A stretch of DNA of 64,000 nt from Agromyces archimandritae (GCF_018024495.1 NZ_CP071696.1:1612001-1676000), one strand, 5' to 3'. Counted from the first letter of the stretch, positions 19,468 through 28,770 are shown. Program-made: numbers and translations. Notes: generated by a model from the sequence alone, not told the origin.

Positions 19468-20345
19468 TGGACCGACTCCTCTTCCTCCTCGCCACCGGCC
19501 TCGCCCGCGGCGCCGTGTTCGCGCTGTTCGCGCTGTCGCTCGTGCTGATCTGGCGGGCGGCGCGCATCGTGAACTTCGCACAGGGTGCGATGGCGGTCGT
19601 CGCCTGTTACGTCGCGTTCGCGGCGACGGCGCTCAGCGGTTCGTACTGGGTGGGCCTGGCGGCCGCGATCGCCGCCGGAGCGCTCACGGGGTTCGCGGTC
19701 GAGCGGGGCGTGATGCGGTTCGCCCCGGCATCCGCACCCCTGGCCGGCGTCATCATGGCGATCGGGCTGGTGATGGTGATCCAGTCGGCCCTCGGCATCG
19801 CGTTCGGCCCGCAGGCGCGGCCGATGCCGGCGCCGTTCGACACGCGGCCGATCGTGGTCGGCGGGGTGCCGGTGCTGAGCCCGTACGACCTGTTCGTGCT
19901 GCTCGTCGCGCTCGGGGTGATGGCGGGGCTGCTGGTGCTGTTCACGCGCACCTCGCTCGGTCTGCAGTTGCGGGCGTCGGCGCTGGCGCCCGAGGTGTCG
20001 CGCCTGCTCGGGGTGCGGGTGGGGCGCATGCTCACCATCGGGTGGATGCTCGCGGCCGCCGTCGCCGGCCTCGCGGCCCTGCTGCTCGTGCCCACGGAGC
20101 TCGGGCTGACCCCGCATTCGGCGGATCTGCTGTTCGTGTACGCGTTCACGGTCGCCGTGGTCGGCGGGCTCGATTCGCCGGCCGGCGCGCTCATCGGCGG
20201 CCTCGTCGTGGGGGTGGTGATGACGGTCGTGACCGGAACGCTCGGCGCGACCGTCGCGCCCATCGCGGTGCTGGTGCAGCTCGTGACGGTGCTGCTCGTG
20301 CGGCCCGGCGGCGTGTTCTCGGCGCGGGAGGTGCGGGCGGCATGA
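19467..20345 (+). CDS. livH: LivH-type ABC transporter permease
   Basis: 292 residues with about eight membrane helices. Family features: WRAARIVNFAQGAMAVV near the N-terminus and VYAFTVAVVGGLDSPAGALIGG near the C-terminus. Forms the membrane channel with LivM. Overlaps both neighbours by 1-4 nt. Confidence 0.92.
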   Translation: MDRLLFLLATGLARGAVFALFALSLVLIWRAARIVNFAQGAMAVVACYVAFAATALSGSYWVGLAAAIAAGALTGFAVERGVMRFAPASAPLAGVIMAIGLVMVIQSALGIAFGPQARPMPAPFDTRPIVVGGVPVLSPYDLFVLLVALGVMAGLLVLFTRTSLGLQLRASALAPEVSRLLGVRVGRMLTIGWMLAAAVAGLAALLLVPTELGLTPHSADLLFVYAFTVAVVGGLDSPAGALIGGLVVGVVMTVVTGTLGATVAPIAVLVQLVTVLLVRPGGVFSAREVRAA

Positions 20346-21619
20346 GCGAGCACGACACGAGAGTGGATGCCGGGGCGGCGACCTCGGGTGCGGATGCCGC
20401 CACGGCGACGCCCGCGGTGGATGCCGGTTCCGCGGTCCGCCCGGAGCGGCGCCCCAGGGCATCCACTCGCCGACTGCTGCTGACCGCCGCGGGCCTCACC
20501 GTGCTCGCGATCGCGGGCACCTTCCTCCTCGACCCGTACCGCAACTACCAACTCGCGCTGATCGCCGCGTACTTCTGCGCGACGGCCGGGCTGACCCTGC
20601 TCATCGGCCTCACGGGGCAGCTCTCGCTGGGGCACGCCGCGCTGATGGCCGCCGGCGGCTACGGCTATGCGATCACGACGAACGCCGCGACGGAGGCCGG
20701 CATCGAGGGCGCCGCCCGGTTCGGGCTCGGGATGCTCGGGGCCGTCGCCGTGTCGGCGGCGCTCGGGCTCGCGCTCGGCCTGGCCGCGGCCCGGTTGCGC
20801 GGGCCATACCTGGCCGGCGTCACGCTCGTGCTCGTGATCGCGCTGCCCGCGTTCGCGGCGGTGTTCGCACCGGTGCTCGGCGGCGACCAGGGTGTGCGGA
20901 TCGCCTTCGACGGCGTTCCCGAAGCCCTGCGGGCGCTCATCGCGGTCGAGCAGTGGCAGGCGTGGGTCGCGATCCTCGTCGCGGCGGTGTGCGCGACCGC
21001 GCTCGCGCTCGTCAGGCACGGCCGGCTCGGGCTGCGGATGCGCGCCGGCCACGGCGACGAGACCGCCGCACGCCTCGCGGGCGTCGCGACCGGGCGGGTG
21101 AAGGTCGCCGCGTTCGCGTGGAGCGCCGTGACCGCCGGTGCCGGCGGCGCCGTGCTGTGCTTCGTCACGCAGGCGGTCAGCCCCGGGGCGTACACGCTCG
21201 CGTTCTCGCTGCTGCTCGTCGTCGCGGTCGTCGTCGGCGGCCTCGGCAGCCTCGGCGGCGCCGCGTCCGGCTCGGCGATCATCGTGCTGCTGCCGTGGGC
21301 GGTCGGGGCCCTCACCGCCGCCCTCGATCTGCCCGCCGACCTCGGGCAGCGCCTGAACGGAAACCTCGCCGTGCTCGTGTTCGGCGCGATCCTCATCGTC
21401 GTCGTCGCGTGGCGGCCCGCAGGGCTCGCGGGCGTCGCACGGCGCGCAGTGGATGCCCTGGCGCGCCGCCGCCGACCGCGCAGTGCCGCGGTGCCCGCCG
21501 GCGGGCCGCGACCGGCGGCATCCGCACCCGAACCCGAAGCATCCACCGAGCCCGAAGCATCCACCGCTCCCGAAGCATCCGCACCCCGCACCACCGAACC
21601 CACCCACATCGAGAGGTGA
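20342..21619 (+). CDS. livM: LivM-type ABC transporter permease with low-complexity tails
   Basis: 425 residues. The conserved core has GLTGQLSLGHAALMAAGGYG, the family signature, and VVAVVVGGLGSLGGAASGS. Before the core is a 45-residue alanine-rich tail, and after it a tail of about 65 residues ending in Glu-Ala-Ser-Thr repeats; both are encoded by GTGGATGCC and GCATCCACC words rather than conserved sequence. Coupled to livH by ATGA. Confidence 0.9.
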   Translation: MSEHDTRVDAGAATSGADAATATPAVDAGSAVRPERRPRASTRRLLLTAAGLTVLAIAGTFLLDPYRNYQLALIAAYFCATAGLTLLIGLTGQLSLGHAALMAAGGYGYAITTNAATEAGIEGAARFGLGMLGAVAVSAALGLALGLAAARLRGPYLAGVTLVLVIALPAFAAVFAPVLGGDQGVRIAFDGVPEALRALIAVEQWQAWVAILVAAVCATALALVRHGRLGLRMRAGHGDETAARLAGVATGRVKVAAFAWSAVTAGAGGAVLCFVTQAVSPGAYTLAFSLLLVVAVVVGGLGSLGGAASGSAIIVLLPWAVGALTAALDLPADLGQRLNGNLAVLVFGAILIVVVAWRPAGLAGVARRAVDALARRRRPRSAAVPAGGPRPAASAPEPEASTEPEASTAPEASAPRTTEPTHIER

Positions 21620-21624
21620 ATCCC

Positions 21625-22905
21625 ATGTCACAGCACCGCACCGCCCGGCGCCTCGCCGGGCTCGGAGGGGCAGCCGGGGCGACCGCCCTGCTCCTCGCCC
21701 TCACCGCCTGCAGCACGCCCGGCGCCGGCGCCGCCGACACCCCCGGCGTCACCGACGACACCGTCACCGTCGGCACCCACCACCCGCTCACGGGCCCGGC
21801 CGCCGCCGGATACTCGACGATCTCGGCCGCGACGAAGGCGTACTTCGACTACGTCAACGACCAGGGCGGCATCAACGGCCGCACCATCGAATACCTCGTG
21901 AAGGACGACGGCTACAACCCCGCGAACACCCAGACCGTGGTGCGCGAGCTCGTGCAGGAGGACGAGGTGTTCGCGATCCTGAACGGGCTCGGCACGCCGA
22001 CGCACTCCGCCGTGCTCGACTACCTCGACCAGAACGCCGTGCCCGACCTCTTCGTCGCCTCGGGGTCGACGAGCTGGAACGACCCCGAGACGTACCCGAT
22101 GACGTTCGCGTTCAACGTCGACTACGTCGTCGAGGGGGCCGTGCTCGCGCAGTACGCCGCCGACGAGCACCCGGGTGCGAAGGTGTGCGTGCTCGGGCAG
22201 GACGACGACTTCGGCGAGGAGTTCCTCGAGGGCGTCGAGCTCGCGCTCGGGGTCGGCGGCGTCGCCGAAGTGCAGGAGTACTCGGTATCGAACCAGGACG
22301 TGAGCGCGCAGATCGGCGCCATGCAGGCCGCCGGCTGCGAGATCAACATGCTCGCCACGGTGAACGGCTTCTCGGCGCTCGCGATCGGCACCGCCGCGAA
22401 GCTCGGCTGGTTCCCGATGTGGTTCTCGTCGTCGTCCGGCGGCGACTATCCGACGCTCGCCGGCTTCCTCGGCGAGGCCGCACCGCAACTGCTGCAGGGC
22501 TTCGTCAGCGCGAACTACCTGCCGTTCGGCCCCGACGGCGAATGGGTGGAACTGTTCCGGCAGATCAACGACGACTACAACGGCGGCGCCGACTTCGACG
22601 GCAACACCGTCTACGGCATGAGCGTCGGCTACCTCTTCGCCGAAGCCCTCGCCGCCGCCGGCGACGACCCGACCCGCGAGGCCCTCGTCGCCGCCCTCGA
22701 ATCCGGCGATCTCGCCGGCAACGGCATCCTGCCGCTCGGTTTCTCGAAGACCTCGCACGCCGCCTGGAACGGCGCGGGCATCACGATCGTGGATGCCGGC
22801 GTGCAGGACTTCGTCGACGCCGCCTACGAGGTGGAGGGCGGCGAGGTCTCCGCGGTGGATCCGGCGCCGGTGCCGCTCGAGAACGCGGGCGTGCCCGCCG
22901 CCTGA
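21625..22905 (+). CDS. ABC importer substrate-binding lipoprotein (HAAT family)
   Basis: 426 residues. Lipoprotein signal with LTAC lipobox (Cys29). The mature part has the type I periplasmic-binding fold: VTVGTHHPLTGPAAAGY, YFDYVNDQGGINGR, YLVKDDGYNPANT, and AKLGWFPMWF. Close to binding proteins for hydrophobic amino acids, short carboxylates or aromatic acids. It sits 5 nt after livM with a GAGAGG ribosome binding site. Regulon context (CoA ligase, acyl-CoA dehydrogenase) suggests a carboxylic acid ligand; that is inference. Confidence 0.92.
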   Translation: MSQHRTARRLAGLGGAAGATALLLALTACSTPGAGAADTPGVTDDTVTVGTHHPLTGPAAAGYSTISAATKAYFDYVNDQGGINGRTIEYLVKDDGYNPANTQTVVRELVQEDEVFAILNGLGTPTHSAVLDYLDQNAVPDLFVASGSTSWNDPETYPMTFAFNVDYVVEGAVLAQYAADEHPGAKVCVLGQDDDFGEEFLEGVELALGVGGVAEVQEYSVSNQDVSAQIGAMQAAGCEINMLATVNGFSALAIGTAAKLGWFPMWFSSSSGGDYPTLAGFLGEAAPQLLQGFVSANYLPFGPDGEWVELFRQINDDYNGGADFDGNTVYGMSVGYLFAEALAAAGDDPTREALVAALESGDLAGNGILPLGFSKTSHAAWNGAGITIVDAGVQDFVDAAYEVEGGEVSAVDPAPVPLENAGVPAA

Positions 22906-22914
22906 GCGAGTGGA

Positions 22915-23046
22915 TGCCGGGGGGCCCGGCTCCTGCCCGGTCGGTGGATGCCGGGGCGCAGCGCATTGCCCGGGGCGCCCCGGCATCCACCGCCCCCGGC
23001 ATCCACCCCCTCCCCGGCATCCACCGCCCCCGGCATCCACCGCCCC
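22915..23046. repeat. GGATGCC / GGCATCC word cluster
   Basis: Two GTGGATGCCGGGG words (about 22910-22960) face four CGGCATCCACC words (22982-23046), giving a large imperfect inverted arrangement just after the binding-protein gene. No gene is visible in 22906-23329 apart from the start of the GntR gene's leader. Confidence 0.6.
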
Positions 23047-23059
23047 CGGCTCGCGTCTC

Positions 23060-23144
23060 TGCGCAATGCAGGAACGCTCCCGTGTCGCGGCCCCGACTCC
23101 CGCATGCGCAGCACGACACGCCGAGCGCGTTCCTGCATTGCGCA
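23060..23144. repeat. Palindromic repeat family B, copy 2
   Basis: 85 bp between TGCGCAATGCAGGAACGC and GCGTTCCTGCATTGCGCA, with inner stem GTGTCG/CGACAC. Intergenic, downstream of the ABC importer. Confidence 0.85.
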
Positions 23145-23329
23145 CGAATGCCATCGCGACGCAGGCCATGCAGCGGGCAAGGCGCCGGCACCGGCGCTCG
23201 GTAGAATGGCGGAGTGCCTGTGACCGTGCCCGCCTCCCCCGTCCCACGGTGGTGCACGGCGACGACCGCGCACCCGGTGGCGGGCCCGCGGCATCCATCG
23301 GCCGGCGCGACGGCAGCCGGTCGGTGACG

Positions 23330-24058
23330 ATGGCCGAACGCATCACCCGCACCGAATCCGTCGTCGACGGGCTGCTCGACGCGATCATCGCCGGGCGCCT
23401 CGTCGCCGGGGCGCCCCTGCCGCCCGAGGCCGAGCTGGCCGAGGAGTTCGGCGTCTCGCGCCTCACCATGCGCGAGGGCGTGCGCCTGCTGCAGGCGCAG
23501 GGCGTCATCGTGCGCGTGCCCGGCAGCCGGCACCGCATCGCGCCCGTCGAGGAATGGACCGGCCTCGAAGCCGTCGTCCGCCACGCCCGCAGCGCCGGGG
23601 CGCGCGAGCGTTCCTCGCTCGAGCTGCTCGAGCTGCGCGTGATGCTCGAGACCGGGGCGGCCGAGCTCGCGGCATCCCGTCGCAGCGACGACGACCTCGC
23701 CCGGCTCGAGGAACTCCTCGGCCTCATGCGCGCCGGCCACGCCGCGACCGACGTTCCCGCGTTCGTCGCCGCCGACCTCGCGTTCCACGACGTCGTCTTC
23801 GCCGCGGCCGACAACCGCATCCTCATCGCCTCGATGCGGCCGCTCACGAGCATGCTCGAGGCGACCCGCAGCGAGACCAGCGCCGTCGCCGAGATCCGCG
23901 AGCACGCGATCTTCGAGCACGGCGCGGTGCTCGAGGCGCTCCGGTCGGGGTCGACGGATGCCGCCCGCGATGCCATGGCGAGCCACATGCGCCAGACCCG
24001 CGACGACCTCCTCACCTACATCCACGGCCGCGCCGCGGCTTCCTCCACCGCCCGCTGA
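23330..24058 (+). CDS. GntR-family regulator with FCD domain
   Basis: 242 residues. N-terminal winged helix (GAPLPPEAELAEEFGVSRLTMREGVRLLQAQGVI, discussed in parts: helix-turn-helix near 34-56), C-terminal all-helical FCD sensor (VMLETGAAELAA, FHDVVFAAADN, HGAVLEALRSG). FCD regulators sense sugar acids and other carboxylates; the next operon handles four-carbon sugar acids, so this is its probable repressor. GTG 23324 is an alternative start two codons upstream. Confidence 0.9.
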   Translation: MAERITRTESVVDGLLDAIIAGRLVAGAPLPPEAELAEEFGVSRLTMREGVRLLQAQGVIVRVPGSRHRIAPVEEWTGLEAVVRHARSAGARERSSLELLELRVMLETGAAELAASRRSDDDLARLEELLGLMRAGHAATDVPAFVAADLAFHDVVFAAADNRILIASMRPLTSMLEATRSETSAVAEIREHAIFEHGAVLEALRSGSTDAARDAMASHMRQTRDDLLTYIHGRAAASSTAR

Positions 24059-24149
24059 GCGGGCGCGCGCTCCAGGTCCGCGCGGCACCCGGCATCCCGC
24101 CACCCTTCGCTCTTTCTCCCCGTCCCTCACCCCCTCCTCCTTCCGTCTC

Positions 24150-24236
24150 TTGCGCAATGCAGGAACGCACTCGGCGTGTCGCGGCGCTGATGCGGCGGAA
24201 CCGGCCGCGACACGTGTGCGTTCCTGCATTGCGCAA
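24150..24236. repeat. Palindromic repeat family B, copy 3 (inverted core)
   Basis: 87 bp between TTGCGCAATGCAGGAACG and CGTTCCTGCATTGCGCAA. The inner sequence is in the opposite orientation to copies 2 and 4 (CGGCGTGTCGCGG on the left). Followed at 24262-24315 by a purine-rich GGAGGGAGGGACGGAC run. No gene in 24059-24468. Confidence 0.85.
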
Positions 24237-24331
24237 GAGCACGGCGCGTTCCGCGTACATGACGGAGGAGGGAGGGAGGGAGGGACGGACGGACGGAGGG
24301 AGGGAGCGAGGGCGGCGCGCCGCGCGTCGGG

Positions 24332-24352
24332 TACACTCGATATCTGATATCG
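24332..24352 (+). promoter_or_regulatory. Promoter and GntR-type operator of the sugar-acid operon
   Basis: TACACT (24332-24337, likely -10) directly followed by the perfect palindrome CGATATCTGATATCG (24338-24352). Odd-centred palindromes of this size are typical of GntR/FCD repressors. Confidence 0.65.
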
Positions 24353-24468
24353 GATTTCTGCCGAGCGCGAACGTCGCGCGAACCGCCCGCGACCGGCGCG
24401 AGCACCCGCCCGCACCGCGCGCCACGGCATCCACACCCCGAAGACCCCGAGTGACGAAGGAGTGCTCC

Positions 24469-25929
24469 ATGCGCCTCGACACCCTGCTCGCACCCCTCCC
24501 CGAGCCCGTGGCCGTCACGGCCGCCGAGGTGCGTGCCGCCCAGCATCCCGATGCCGTGCTCGTCGTGCTCGACGACGACCCCACCGGCACGCAGTCCGTG
24601 GCCGGTCTGCCCGTGCTCACCCGCTGGGAACGCGCCGACCTCGACGGCGCCTTCGCGACCGGTGCACCGGCGGTCTACGTGCTGACGAACAGCCGTTCCC
24701 TCGGCGAGCGCCAGGCCGCCCGCCGCAATCGCGAGGTCGTCGCCGTCGCCCTGGCCGCGGCCCGCGCGGCCGGCAAGCAGGTCACCTTCGTCTCCCGCAG
24801 CGATTCGACGCTGCGCGGCCACTTCCCCCTCGAGACCGATGTGCTCGCCGAGGAGATCGTCGCGCACGGCGGCGAGCGGCCGGCGCTGACGCTGCTCGTG
24901 CCGGCGTTCCCCGATGCGGGGCGCATCACGGTCGATTCGGTGCACTACTGGGTCGTCGACGGCGAGGCGACGCCGGTCGGCGAGACCCCGTTCGCGGCGG
25001 ATGCGACGTTCGGTTTCGCCGCGAGCAGCCTCGACGAGTGGGTGGCCGAGAAGACGCACGGGCGCATCGCGGCGGATGCCGTGGCGCCCCTCACGATCGA
25101 CATCATCCGCGGCGGCGTCGACGATGTCGAGGCGTTCCTGGGTGCGCTCGCGCCGGGCACGATCGTCGCGGTGGATGCCGTGGAGGAGTCCGATCTGCGC
25201 GTCGTCGCCCTCGCCCTGCACCGGCTGGACGCCGAGGTGCTGCTGCGCGTCGGCCCGCCGTATGCGCGCGCCCACATCGGGCAGGACATCGCGCGCCCCG
25301 TGGAGCCCGCCGACATCCCGTTCGCGCATGAACGCGGCGGCCTGGTCGTCGTCGGCAGCCATGTGCCGCTGACGACGGCGCAGCTCGCTGAACTGAAGCG
25401 GGCCCGCCCGGGCACGGCGACGATCGAGCTCGACGTGCGCCGCCTCATCGACGAGCGCCGCGAGGCGCACCTCGACGAGCAGGCCCGGGCGACCGCGGCC
25501 GCCCTCGAGCAGGGCACCGTCATCGTGCACACGAGCCGCGAACTCATCACCGGCGCCGACGGCGCCGCGAGCCTCGACATCGCCCGCCGCGTCTCGAGCG
25601 GCGTCGTCGAACTGGTGCGGCGCGTGCTGGAACTCGCCCCACCGCGCTTCGTGATCGCCAAGGGCGGGATCACGTCGAGCGATGTCGCCAGCGAAGCCCT
25701 CGAGATCCGCCGCGCCACGGTGCTCGGCCCGATGCTGCCGGGCATCGTGTCACTGTGGCAGCCGGAGACCGGCCCGGCGGTCGGCATCCCGTACATCGTC
25801 TTCGCCGGCAACGTCGGCGACGAGGGTTCGCTCGCGGCGGTCGTCGCGAAGCTCGCCGGCCCGGCCGACACGGCCGGCGCCGACGCTGACCCCGGCACCG
25901 GCACGGAACCCGGCGCCGAAGAACGCTGA
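24469..25929 (+). CDS. Four-carbon acid sugar kinase (DUF1537 family)
   Basis: 486 residues, full length for the family. N-terminal domain with VVLDDDPTGTQSVAGLPVLT and TNSRSL; substrate-side VSRSDSTLRGHFPLE; C-terminal nucleotide domain with FVIAKGGITSSDVASEAL and VFAGNVGDEGSLAAVV. These kinases phosphorylate 3-oxo-tetronates made from threonate/erythronate. The ATG follows GAAGGAG. A PADTAGADADPG tail is encoded by low-complexity DNA. Confidence 0.9.
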   Translation: MRLDTLLAPLPEPVAVTAAEVRAAQHPDAVLVVLDDDPTGTQSVAGLPVLTRWERADLDGAFATGAPAVYVLTNSRSLGERQAARRNREVVAVALAAARAAGKQVTFVSRSDSTLRGHFPLETDVLAEEIVAHGGERPALTLLVPAFPDAGRITVDSVHYWVVDGEATPVGETPFAADATFGFAASSLDEWVAEKTHGRIAADAVAPLTIDIIRGGVDDVEAFLGALAPGTIVAVDAVEESDLRVVALALHRLDAEVLLRVGPPYARAHIGQDIARPVEPADIPFAHERGGLVVVGSHVPLTTAQLAELKRARPGTATIELDVRRLIDERREAHLDEQARATAAALEQGTVIVHTSRELITGADGAASLDIARRVSSGVVELVRRVLELAPPRFVIAKGGITSSDVASEALEIRRATVLGPMLPGIVSLWQPETGPAVGIPYIVFAGNVGDEGSLAAVVAKLAGPADTAGADADPGTGTEPGAEER

Positions 25930-26009
25930 CCCGCCGGCCGCGCCGCCGCACCCGCCGCGACGAACACGACCGGCCGCACCATCCCGGATCCACCCCCGAA
26001 AGGAACACC

Positions 26010-26900
26010 ATGACCTCCACCGTCGCCGTCATCGGTCTCGGCGCCATGGGGCTGCCGATGGCCGCCCGCCTCGCCGAGCGCTTCGAGGTGCGCGGTTTCG
26101 ACATCGCCGCCGAACGCGTCGCCCTCGCCGCCGAGTCGGGCGTCGCGCCCGCCGCCTCGGCCGTCGAGGCGATCTCGGGTGCGGATGCCGTGCTCGTCGC
26201 CGTGCGCAACGGCGCCCAGCTCGACGCGCTGCTCTTCGGCGAGGGCGGCCTCGCCGACCATCTCGACCGGGGATCCGTCGTCATCCTCACGAGCACCGTC
26301 GGCACCGACGGCATCGCCGACATCGCCGCCCGGCTCGCCGAGCACGGTGCCGACCTCGTCGACGCCCCGCTCTCGGGCGGACCGCTCCGTGCGCGCGAGG
26401 GCGACCTGCTCATCGTCGTCGGCGCCCGCCCAACCGCGCTGGAGGCGGCGCGGCCCGTGCTCGAGCAGCTGGCATCCACCCTCTCGATCGTCGGCGACAA
26501 GCCCGGCGACGGGCAGGCGCTGAAGACCGTCAACCAGCTGCTGTGCGGCGTGCACATCGCCGCCGCCGCCGAGGCCCTCGCCCTCGCCGACGCCCTCGGG
26601 CTCGACCGCGAGAAGACCCTCGAGGCACTGACGGCCGGTGCCGCGAACTCGTTCATGCTCGGCAACCGCGGCCCCCGCGCCCTGCAGGCCTACGACGAGG
26701 GCGGCGCCGAGGTGCTCAGCCGCCTCGACATCTTCGTCAAGGACCTCGGCATCGTCGGCGACGCCGCACGCCGTGCGCACCTGTCGACGCCGGTGGCCGC
26801 CGCCGCCGAGCAGCTCTTCCTCCTCGGAGAAGCCCAGGGCCTCGGCGCCCAGGACGACTCCGCCGTGATCCGCGTCGTCGCTCCCGAGCGGCGCCCGTAG
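26010..26900 (+). CDS. 3-hydroxyacid dehydrogenase (tetronate/tartronate-semialdehyde type)
   Basis: 296 residues of the beta-hydroxyacid dehydrogenase family. NAD-binding VIGLGAMGLPMAARL at the start, substrate-binding DAPLSGGPLRAREGDL (family SGG), and catalytic Lys in ALKTVNQLL. Together with the kinase upstream it fits L-threonate/D-erythronate 2-dehydrogenase of the tetronate pathway. AAAGGAA ribosome binding site 5' of the ATG. Confidence 0.9.
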   Translation: MTSTVAVIGLGAMGLPMAARLAERFEVRGFDIAAERVALAAESGVAPAASAVEAISGADAVLVAVRNGAQLDALLFGEGGLADHLDRGSVVILTSTVGTDGIADIAARLAEHGADLVDAPLSGGPLRAREGDLLIVVGARPTALEAARPVLEQLASTLSIVGDKPGDGQALKTVNQLLCGVHIAAAAEALALADALGLDREKTLEALTAGAANSFMLGNRGPRALQAYDEGGAEVLSRLDIFVKDLGIVGDAARRAHLSTPVAAAAEQLFLLGEAQGLGAQDDSAVIRVVAPERRP

Positions 26901-26982
26901 GCGCTTCGGCGCACCCGCCCGGGCATCGCGCCCCGGCATCCACACCCCACCCCCACAACCCGAAAGAGAAAGAGACGAGCCG

Positions 26983-28410
26983 ATGACGCTTCCTCTTCCC
27001 GCCCTGATCCTGATCGGGCTCGCCGGCCTCGGCCTGCTGCTCCTGCTCATCATCAGGTTCAAAATGCAGGCGTTCTACGCCCTGATCCTCGTGTCGATCC
27101 TCGTCGGCCTGGCCGCGGGCCTGCCGATGACGACGATCCCGGCCACGGACGACGCACCCGAGCAGCTCGGCATCATCCAGGCGATCATCGCCGGCGTCGG
27201 CGGAACGCTCGGCTCGGTCGCCGTGCTCGTGGCGCTCGGATCGATGCTCGGCAAGATCATCGAACTCTCCGGCGGGGCGGATGCGCTCGCGGGCAAGTTC
27301 ACCGGATGGCTCGGCCCGAAGCGGGTCGGCATCGCGCTCGTGATCGCCGCCGGCATCCTCGCGATCCCGGTGTTCTTCGACGCCGGCTTCATCATCCTCG
27401 TGCCGATCGTGTTCGCGTTCTCGAAGGTCGCCGGCCTGAACCCGATCAAGTTCGGCCTGCCGGTCGCGGGCATCATGCTCGCCGTGCACGTGGCCGTGCC
27501 GCCGCACCCCGGCATCGTCGGCGGATCCACCATCCTCGGCGCCGACATCGGCTGGGTCACGATCCTGTCGCTGGCGATCTCGGTGCCGCTCGCGGTGCTG
27601 TCGTTTTATGCCGCGAAGGTCGTCAACCGCCGCGAGTACGCGATGCTGCCGGCCACGAAGGCGATGTTCGACGCCTTCGGCACCGAAGAGGCGGCCTCCC
27701 CGAACGCGGGCCTCCGCGACGGCGAGAAGCCGGCGAGCGCCTGGACGGTGCTGCTGCTCATCCTGCTGCCGCTCGTCCTCATCATGCTCGGCACGGCCGT
27801 CGCGCCGGCGTTCGAGACCGGCTCGTTCTGGCACGGCTTCCTGTCGATGATCGGCCAGCCGATCTTCGCGCTCATGGTCGCGATCGCCGCGGCGATGTTC
27901 TTCCTCGGCGTGCGCCGCGGCTGGTCGGCCGGCAAGCTCGGCGAGGTCATGGAGTCGGCGCTGCCCGGTGCTGCGGTCATCATCCTCGTCACGGGTGCCG
28001 GCGGCGCGTTCGGCCGCATCCTCACCGAGACCGGCATCGGCGGTGCGGTCGCCGAGGTCCTCGCCTCCAGCGGCATGCCGATCCTGCTGGCCGCGTTCCT
28101 CATCTCGCTCATCATGCGCGCCGCGCAGGGTTCGGCGACGGTCGCGATCGCGACGACGGCGGGCCTCATGCTGCCGACGGTCGCGGTGCTCGGCCTGGAC
28201 CCGATCCACACCGCCCTCGTCGCGGTCGCGATCGGTTACGGCGGCCTCGGCCTCAGCCACGTGAACGACTCGGGCTTCTGGGTCGTGACCCGCTACCTCG
28301 GCCTCTCGGTCAAGGACGGTCTGCGCACCTGGACGCCGCTGACGACCGTGCTCGGCGTCGCCGGCTTCCTGCTGACGTGGCTGCTGTACGCGGTCATCCC
28401 GATGAGCTGA
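26983..28410 (+). CDS. GntP-family gluconate/sugar-acid permease
   Basis: 475 residues with about 12-14 membrane helices. Family features include IPVFFDAGFIILVPI, VPPHPGIVGG and QGSATVAIATTAGL, near the C-terminus HVNDSGFWVVTRYLGL. It is a proton symporter for gluconate-like acids; by context it imports a four-carbon sugar acid. Last gene of the operon, followed by a GC-rich hairpin. Confidence 0.94.
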   Translation: MTLPLPALILIGLAGLGLLLLLIIRFKMQAFYALILVSILVGLAAGLPMTTIPATDDAPEQLGIIQAIIAGVGGTLGSVAVLVALGSMLGKIIELSGGADALAGKFTGWLGPKRVGIALVIAAGILAIPVFFDAGFIILVPIVFAFSKVAGLNPIKFGLPVAGIMLAVHVAVPPHPGIVGGSTILGADIGWVTILSLAISVPLAVLSFYAAKVVNRREYAMLPATKAMFDAFGTEEAASPNAGLRDGEKPASAWTVLLLILLPLVLIMLGTAVAPAFETGSFWHGFLSMIGQPIFALMVAIAAAMFFLGVRRGWSAGKLGEVMESALPGAAVIILVTGAGGAFGRILTETGIGGAVAEVLASSGMPILLAAFLISLIMRAAQGSATVAIATTAGLMLPTVAVLGLDPIHTALVAVAIGYGGLGLSHVNDSGFWVVTRYLGLSVKDGLRTWTPLTTVLGVAGFLLTWLLYAVIPMS

Positions 28411-28423
28411 CCGCTCGCGCATG

Positions 28424-28458
28424 ACGGGCGCGCCTCCGCTTCGGCGGGGCGCGCCCGT
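28424..28458 (+). terminator. Hairpin after the GntP gene
   Basis: ACGGGCGCGCC and GGCGCGCCCGT form an 11-bp perfect stem 14 bp after the stop codon. No U-run follows, as is usual in GC-rich actinobacteria. Confidence 0.6.
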
Positions 28459-28530
28459 TCGCGTTCGGCCTCTGTTTCCGCGCTCGCTGCGGCGCGCGGC
28501 CGCGGCGCCCGTTCCGCGTTCGACCCCTGC

Positions 28531-28600
28531 TTCCGGGGGTCATATCCCGCCACGTTCCGAGGGTTTTCCGCGCGTTGATGGCAGGGTTCGACCCCCGGAA
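28531..28600. repeat. Palindromic repeat family D, copy 2
   Basis: Ends TTCCGGGGGTC and GACCCCCGGAA; shares TTCCGGGGGTCATATCCCGC with copy 1 at 4622-4693. Confidence 0.8.
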
Positions 28601-28612
28601 CGAGAGAGCACG

Positions 28613-28748
28613 GTGGATGCTGCGGCGCAGTGGATGCCGCGGGGCGGTGGATGCCGCGGGGCGGTGGATGCCGCGGGGCGGTGGATGCCGTGGGGCGGTG
28701 GATGCCGTGGGGCGGTGGATGCCGTGGGGCGGTGGATGCCGCGGGGCG
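28613..28748 (+). repeat. 17-bp tandem array, eight units
   Basis: GTGGATG recurs exactly every 17 nt at 28613, 28630, 28647, 28664, 28681, 28698, 28715 and 28732. The unit is GTGGATGCCGCGGGGCG with a C/T variation. It ends against an inverted GCGGCATCCACC (28754-28765). The period is not a multiple of three and there is no ribosome binding site, so it is not coding. Confidence 0.9.
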
Positions 28749-28770
28749 CCGCCGCGGCATCCACCCCGCT

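Noticed and set aside
28613..28748. CRISPR array
   Set aside because: The 17-bp units are contiguous with no spacers and no cas genes are nearby; it is a simple tandem repeat.
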